Below, one piece after another: positions 34,388-37,088 of a DNA stretch of 37,088 nt; the stretch's first letter is position 1; every line of letters begins with the position of its first letter. The position numbers and the translations under genes are program-made. This DNA comes from an uncultured Salinisphaerales bacterium (lineage in GTDB: Bacteria > Pseudomonadota > Gammaproteobacteria > Nevskiales > OUC007), in contig CALBOV010000020.1 in the NCBI GenBank assembly GCA_937896565.1, positions 1 through 37,088 of the forward strand, in the 5' to 3' direction. The notes below the pieces were generated by a model. It did not search any database. It worked only from the letters and a program-made list of their open reading frames with translations, and had not been told where the DNA came from.

Positions 34388-35616
34388 GTCGAGTCGCCGC
34401 CGAAGCGCTGGATCACCTGCTTGCCCAGTGCCATCTGGTGCACCTGATCGGGCCCATCGGCCTGACGGCACCAGCGCGCGTAATTGAAGCCCTCGGCCAT
34501 CATGTAGTCCTCGGTCAGGCCGCCGGCGCCATGCATCTGCATGCAGCGGTCGATCACGGTCTGGACCAGCAGCGGAACCGTGGTCTTGGTCGCCGCGATC
34601 ATGTCGGTGGTGTTCAGCGGGCCCTGCTCATCAATGAGTCGGCAGGTCTTGTGCACCAGCAGGCGCGCCATCTCGATCTCGGAGAATGACCGGGCGATGT
34701 CCTCGCGGACCGACTGGTGCTTGGCGAGCGGCCGGCCGAAGGTGCTGCGCCGGGTGACGCGCTGACAGGCCAGTTCCAGGCTGCGCTGGGCGGTACCGAT
34801 CAGGCGCATGCAGTGGTGCATGCGACCCGGTGCCAGGCGGCCCTGGGCGATCTCGAAACCGCGGCCTTCGCCCAGCAGGACGTTGTCCACCGGCACGCGC
34901 ACATCGTCGAACACCAGTTCGGCGTGGCCGATCGGCGCGTCGTCGTAGCCCAGCGTGGTCAGCGGTCGCACCACGCGCAGGCCGGGGGTGTCCTTGGGGA
35001 CCAGCACCTGGGTCTGCTGCTTGTGGCGACTGGGATGATCGGGCGCGGACTTGCCCATGACGATCAGGATCTTCGTCCGCGCATTCATCGCGCCGGTGAT
35101 GAACCACTTGCGGCCGTTGAGCACCCATTCATCGCCTTGCTGTTCGATCCGCAGCTCGATGTTGGTGGCGTCGCTGGACGCCACCTGCGGCTCGGTCATC
35201 GCATAGGACGAGCGGATGGAGCCGTCGAGCAGGGGTGTCAGCCACTGATCGCGCTGGGCGTCGGTGGCGTACTTCATCAGCACTTCCATGTTGCCTGTGT
35301 CCGGCGCATTGCAGTTGAACACTTCCGGCGACCACAGTACCCGGCCCATCTCCTCGCAGAGCGGCGCATAGTCGAGAAAGCTCAGGCCGCCATGGGGGCT
35401 GTACCGTCCGTACTCCTCGGGAACGAACAGGTTCCAGAGACCCGCGGCCCTGGCCTTGTCCTTCAGTTCGTCGATCAGCGGCAGCGGCGCGTAGCGATCG
35501 GCGGCGTTGTGCAACTGCTCGGCGTGGACCGATTCGTTCGGGTAGATGTGTTCATCCATGAACGCCTTCAGGCGCGTGAGCAGCTCCATGGCCTGATCCG
35601 AGGGGCGCAAGTCCAT
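34384..35616 (-). CDS. Acyl-CoA dehydrogenase family protein (ACAD11/LvaC-like by context)
   Basis: 410 residues. Typical ACAD layout: N-terminal helices (MDLRPSDQAMELLTRLKAF), YAMTEPQVASSDATNI (flavin/substrate strand), WVLNGRKWFITGAMNARTKI, RVTRRSTFGRPLAKHQSV (FAD site), MQMHGAGGLTEDYMMAEGFN. The ASSDATN form and the partner kinase place it with the ACAD10/11-type branch rather than the classical FadE or short-chain type. Predicted roles are alpha,beta-desaturation or, with the kinase, conversion of 4-phosphoacyl-CoA to enoyl-CoA. Start ATG at 35616, with a GGAG-type site. Confidence 0.92.
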   Translation of the reverse strand: MDLRPSDQAMELLTRLKAFMDEHIYPNESVHAEQLHNAADRYAPLPLIDELKDKARAAGLWNLFVPEEYGRYSPHGGLSFLDYAPLCEEMGRVLWSPEVFNCNAPDTGNMEVLMKYATDAQRDQWLTPLLDGSIRSSYAMTEPQVASSDATNIELRIEQQGDEWVLNGRKWFITGAMNARTKILIVMGKSAPDHPSRHKQQTQVLVPKDTPGLRVVRPLTTLGYDDAPIGHAELVFDDVRVPVDNVLLGEGRGFEIAQGRLAPGRMHHCMRLIGTAQRSLELACQRVTRRSTFGRPLAKHQSVREDIARSFSEIEMARLLVHKTCRLIDEQGPLNTTDMIAATKTTVPLLVQTVIDRCMQMHGAGGLTEDYMMAEGFNYARWCRQADGPDQVHQMALGKQVIQRFGGDST

Positions 35617-35730
35617 TTACGATCTCCTACTGAGGCGTTGGCCCGAACGAGGGCGGACCGGGTCGCCACCGGTTCGGGCGCCGGAATCCGCGGGCTGATG
35701 CCATGATGGTTGGTGTCGTCGGTGGCGGGG

Positions 35731-35758
35731 TGCCCGCGCCGATGTGTCGACGCGGGCA
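35731..35758. other. Hairpin between ligase and acyl-CoA dehydrogenase genes
   Basis: TGCCCGCG (35731-35738) and CGCGGGCA (35751-35758) pair perfectly around a 12-base loop. No T-run follows on either strand, so it is not a standard intrinsic terminator. It could trim or stabilise the mRNA and set different levels of ligase and downstream genes. The rest of the 169-base gap 35617-35785 shows nothing else. Confidence 0.45.
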
Positions 35759-35785
35759 GTCAGCCGGTGCGGGTCCTGCCGTGAT

Positions 35786-37088
35786 TCAGGCGGATTGCCA
35801 CAGCACCGCCGACCGGGCGGCGTACCAGCCGTCCTCGTGATCGGCATAGTGCTTTTCGATGATGTTGCGTCGAATCTTCATCGTCGGCGTCAGGAACCCG
35901 TTCTCGATATCCCAGACATCGTTGACGATGGCCAGGAATTGCACGCGCTCATGCGCGTCGAGCTGCGGATTCACCAGTTCCAGCAGCGAACCCAGTTCCT
36001 CGCTGATGGTGTCGCGGTCGACCTGGCCTTCGTCGAGGTGCTGGCGCGTGTCCTCGGCGAGCAGCACCATCGCGTACGGAGCCGGTCGGTTGGCGCCGGC
36101 CACGCAGACGACCTCGACGCGCGGATGGTTGCCCAGCTTGTTCTCGATCGGCACCGGGGCGACGTACTTGCCCTTGCTGGTCTTGAACAGCTCCTTGACG
36201 CGGCCGGTGACGCGCAGACGTCCGGCCTCATCCTCCTCACCCATGTCGCCGGTCTTGAAGTAGCCGTCGTCGGTGTAGCACTCGGCTGTCTTGTCCGGTG
36301 CCTTGAAGTAACCCAGCATCTGCGCCGGGCTCTTGACCTGGATTTCCCCGGTGGCGGGATCGATTCGGCATTCCACGCCGGGATTCGGCGGGCCGATGTG
36401 GCCGTCCTTGGCGTCGTTGGGACGGGTGAAGTGCGAGTACGCGAAGTTCTCGCTCATGCCATAGGCTTCCAGCAGGTCCAGTCCCAGCGAGCGGTACCAG
36501 GCCAGAATCGACGGGGGCAGCGGGGCGGCGCCGGTGAAGGCGACACGCACGTGCTGCAGGCCGAGCTTGGTCAGGATCGCTCGCTTGATCTTCTTGCCCA
36601 GGATCGGCAAGCGGAACAGCAGCTTCTGTTTCTTCAGCGGCAGGTTGTCGCAGACCGCCAGATGGAACTTGGTCCACAGACGCGGTACCGAGAAGAACAT
36701 CGTCGGCTGCGCGCGCTGCAAATCGGCCAGGAAGGTGTCCAGCGACTCGGCGAAGAACACATGGAAGCCGTGGTACGTCGAGTTGTTCTCCACCACCAGG
36801 CGCTCGGCCACGTGGGCCAGCGGCAGGTACGAGAGCATCCGGTCCGAGGTGTCCAGCGGGAACAGTTCCTGGAGCAGCGTGCCGCAGACCTTGAACGAAC
36901 CAAAGGTCTGCATCACGCCCTTGGGCTGGCCGGTGCTGCCCGAGGTGTAGACGATGGTCGCCAGATCATCCAGCGACCGGTCGGGTTCGCCCTGCAGGGG
37001 TTCGGTGGTCGCGATGATCCCGTCCCAGGACGGGCAGTCGATGTCGGGCGCCAGCGGCAGGTACGAGAGCATCCGGTCCGAGGTGTCC
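35786..37088 (-). CDS. Long-chain acyl-CoA synthetase (AMP-binding), N-terminus beyond the window
   Basis: The frame runs off the right edge. About 430 residues are visible of the ~600 usual. Motifs: P-loop TIVYTSGSTGQPKGVM, YLPLAHVAER, VAFTGAAPLPPSIL, LDLLEAYGMSENFAYS, YFKTGDMGEEDEAGRLRVTGR and the catalytic-lysine region KTSKGKYVAPVPIENKL. This is the long-chain/FadD15/ACSBG-like branch, which activates fatty acids to CoA esters with ATP. It is upstream of the dehydrogenase/kinase/SDR genes and may be in their operon. The last visible segment (SDRMLSYLPLA before PDIDCPSWDG) copies an internal motif and may not be genuine; see the repeat entries. Confidence 0.9.
   Translation of the reverse strand, partial: DTSDRMLSYLPLAPDIDCPSWDGIIATTEPLQGEPDRSLDDLATIVYTSGSTGQPKGVMQTFGSFKVCGTLLQELFPLDTSDRMLSYLPLAHVAERLVVENNSTYHGFHVFFAESLDTFLADLQRAQPTMFFSVPRLWTKFHLAVCDNLPLKKQKLLFRLPILGKKIKRAILTKLGLQHVRVAFTGAAPLPPSILAWYRSLGLDLLEAYGMSENFAYSHFTRPNDAKDGHIGPPNPGVECRIDPATGEIQVKSPAQMLGYFKAPDKTAECYTDDGYFKTGDMGEEDEAGRLRVTGRVKELFKTSKGKYVAPVPIENKLGNHPRVEVVCVAGANRPAPYAMVLLAEDTRQHLDEGQVDRDTISEELGSLLELVNPQLDAHERVQFLAIVNDVWDIENGFLTPTMKIRRNIIEKHYADHEDGWYAARSAVLWQSA
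36816..36854. repeat. 39-base exact direct repeat, internal copy
   Basis: This stretch encodes (minus strand) DTSDRMLSYLPLA, a normal family motif at its normal place before HVAER. The same 39 bases recur at the window end (37050-37088). Confidence 0.95.
37050..37088. repeat. 39-base exact direct repeat, terminal copy at the window edge
   Basis: Identical to 36816-36854 and ending exactly at the last base of the window. In the protein it puts DTSDRMLSYLPLA directly before PDIDCPSWDG, where acyl-CoA synthetases do not carry this motif. An assembly or contig-end artefact is more likely than a true duplication. Confidence 0.9.

Overview
The window is about 37 kb of high-GC, gene-dense DNA. Its enzyme families, Shine-Dalgarno use and Cus-type copper genes suggest a proteobacterium, most likely a gammaproteobacterium of the hydrocarbon- or steroid-degrading kind (Nevskiales/Salinisphaera/Solimonas-like). 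That placement is inference; no rRNA or other taxonomic marker is present. No integrase, IS element, phage gene or CRISPR array was seen.

Left part (1-11332): the 3' end of a CadC-like wHTH-TM-TPR regulator, a tRNA-Arg(TCT), then a copper/silver resistance locus. The locus reads: small His/Met/Cys-rich exported protein, a questionable small ORF, cusC, cusB (with two CusF domains fused at its C-terminus), cusF, cusA, a convergent merR-family regulator, and copA. Neighbouring genes in the cus run overlap by 4 bases (GTGA, ATGA, ATGA, TTGA). Two near-identical MerR-type promoters, each with a 20-bp spacer, lie before the first cus gene and before copA, so one regulator probably drives both.

Middle part (11333-19509): a GMC alcohol dehydrogenase, a class B Baeyer-Villiger monooxygenase (BVMO), a WS/DGAT wax-ester synthase, an SDR, and a 689-residue exported diheme c-type cytochrome resembling the RoxA/RoxB rubber oxygenases. 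Three upstream regions here share a TTGACAAA(A/C)GTC element, suggesting a common regulon.

Next (19597-24594): an AraC regulator divergent from an exported cupin-CMD protein, an ADH with a Tat-like leader, a 4-OT-type tautomerase and a second zinc ADH. This looks like an aldehyde/electrophile-handling unit.

Right part (24641-37088): a second AraC-type regulator divergent from thiolase, FadJ-like multifunctional protein, aldehyde dehydrogenase and enoyl-CoA hydratase. Facing them on the minus strand are an acyl-CoA synthetase (cut by the window end), an acyl-CoA dehydrogenase, an APH-fold kinase and two SDRs. The ligase/ACAD/kinase/SDR set resembles the Lva (levulinate) and ACAD10/11 route for 4-oxo/4-hydroxy acids.

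Working hypothesis: the middle and right parts form one catabolic region. An exported diheme oxygenase would cleave a polyisoprenoid-like or other unsaturated substrate. Alcohol/aldehyde dehydrogenases and the BVMO would process the aldehyde and ketone ends, beta-oxidation would shorten the chain, and the Lva-like module would consume the 4-oxo acid that isoprenoid cleavage leaves. The last 39 bases of the window exactly repeat 36816-36854 and may be an assembly artefact.
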